Source: JBDKTH01 sp964558295 (lineage in GTDB: Bacteria > Planctomycetota > Planctomycetia > Pirellulales > Thermoguttaceae). From it: a stretch of DNA of 5,651 nt. Under the pieces are notes generated by a model. The model saw only the letters and a list, made by a program, of their open reading frames with translations, had not been told where the DNA came from and did not search any database. The translations under genes and the position numbers were made by a program. Positions within the stretch are counted from its first letter, which is position 1, and each line of letters begins with the position of its first letter. Positions 5,555 through 5,651 of the stretch are shown piece after piece. The stretch spans positions 1 through 5,651 of the forward strand of contig CAZLDQ010000298.1 in NCBI GenBank assembly GCA_964558295.1. Direction: 5' to 3'.

Positions 5555-5651
5555 GGTGTCCGATCCTGGCCGCGCTGAAGGTTGCGCCCCCCTCAGTAAG
5601 CCGAATCCGAACCCCCTCTCTGATGCCTCTCTTGACGGGTTACCTGCTGCC

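Noticed and set aside
5632..5637. TTGACG on the plus strand as a -35 element
   Set aside because: A matching -10 would lie beyond the window edge, so it cannot be judged.
1..5651. Search for tRNA, rRNA, riboswitch, CRISPR or insertion-sequence signs
   Set aside because: No regular repeat-spacer pattern, transposase, terminal inverted repeats or recognisable RNA fold was seen.

Overview
The window (GC-rich, roughly 60% by eye) carries five complete, tightly packed protein-coding genes. I found no RNA genes, mobile elements, CRISPR arrays or broken genes. The layout suggests a bacterium of the Planctomycetes, perhaps the Pirellulales. This is inference: it rests on scattered single-gene units instead of long operons, a large secreted lineage-type protein with Gln- and Pro-rich linkers, signal peptides ending in ...A|Q, a lone trpD, and a short DksA-like regulator. 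No marker gene settles the taxonomy.

Left part. Bases 1-205 are a non-coding leader with C-rich tracts, a sigma-54-like promoter candidate (142-157) and a Shine-Dalgarno (SD) site. They precede a 470-residue exported protein of unknown function (206-1618, +), whose helical C-terminal two thirds appear to be built from three divergent repeats. It converges, with 8 bases between stop codons, on trpD (anthranilate phosphoribosyltransferase, minus strand, stop at 1627). trpD and a nucleoside hydrolase gene (2852-3817, +) are transcribed divergently from an intergenic region of about 170-200 bases, with a good sigma-70-like promoter for the hydrolase and a weaker one for trpD.

Right part. The nucleoside hydrolase converges, 9 bases between stops, on an HtrA/DegP-type serine protease with one PDZ domain (minus strand, 3827-4996). 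Upstream of it on the same strand lies a DksA/TraR-type zinc-finger regulator (5089-5541). The 92-base spacer between them holds a predicted internal promoter and several inverted repeats, one over the protease SD. Bases 5542-5651 are the dksA leader; beyond an SD site I see no convincing promoter there.

How the genes work together. dksA-like plus htrA plausibly form a stress-response pair: transcriptional control through RNA polymerase, and envelope protein quality control. trpD (tryptophan synthesis, consuming PRPP) and the nucleoside hydrolase (salvage, releasing ribose) share a divergent promoter region but have no proven functional link. No clearly new multi-gene system is visible. The items most worth a second look are the repeat-built secreted protein, the DksA-like protein with an acidic tail and no N-terminal domain, and the structured spacer ahead of htrA.
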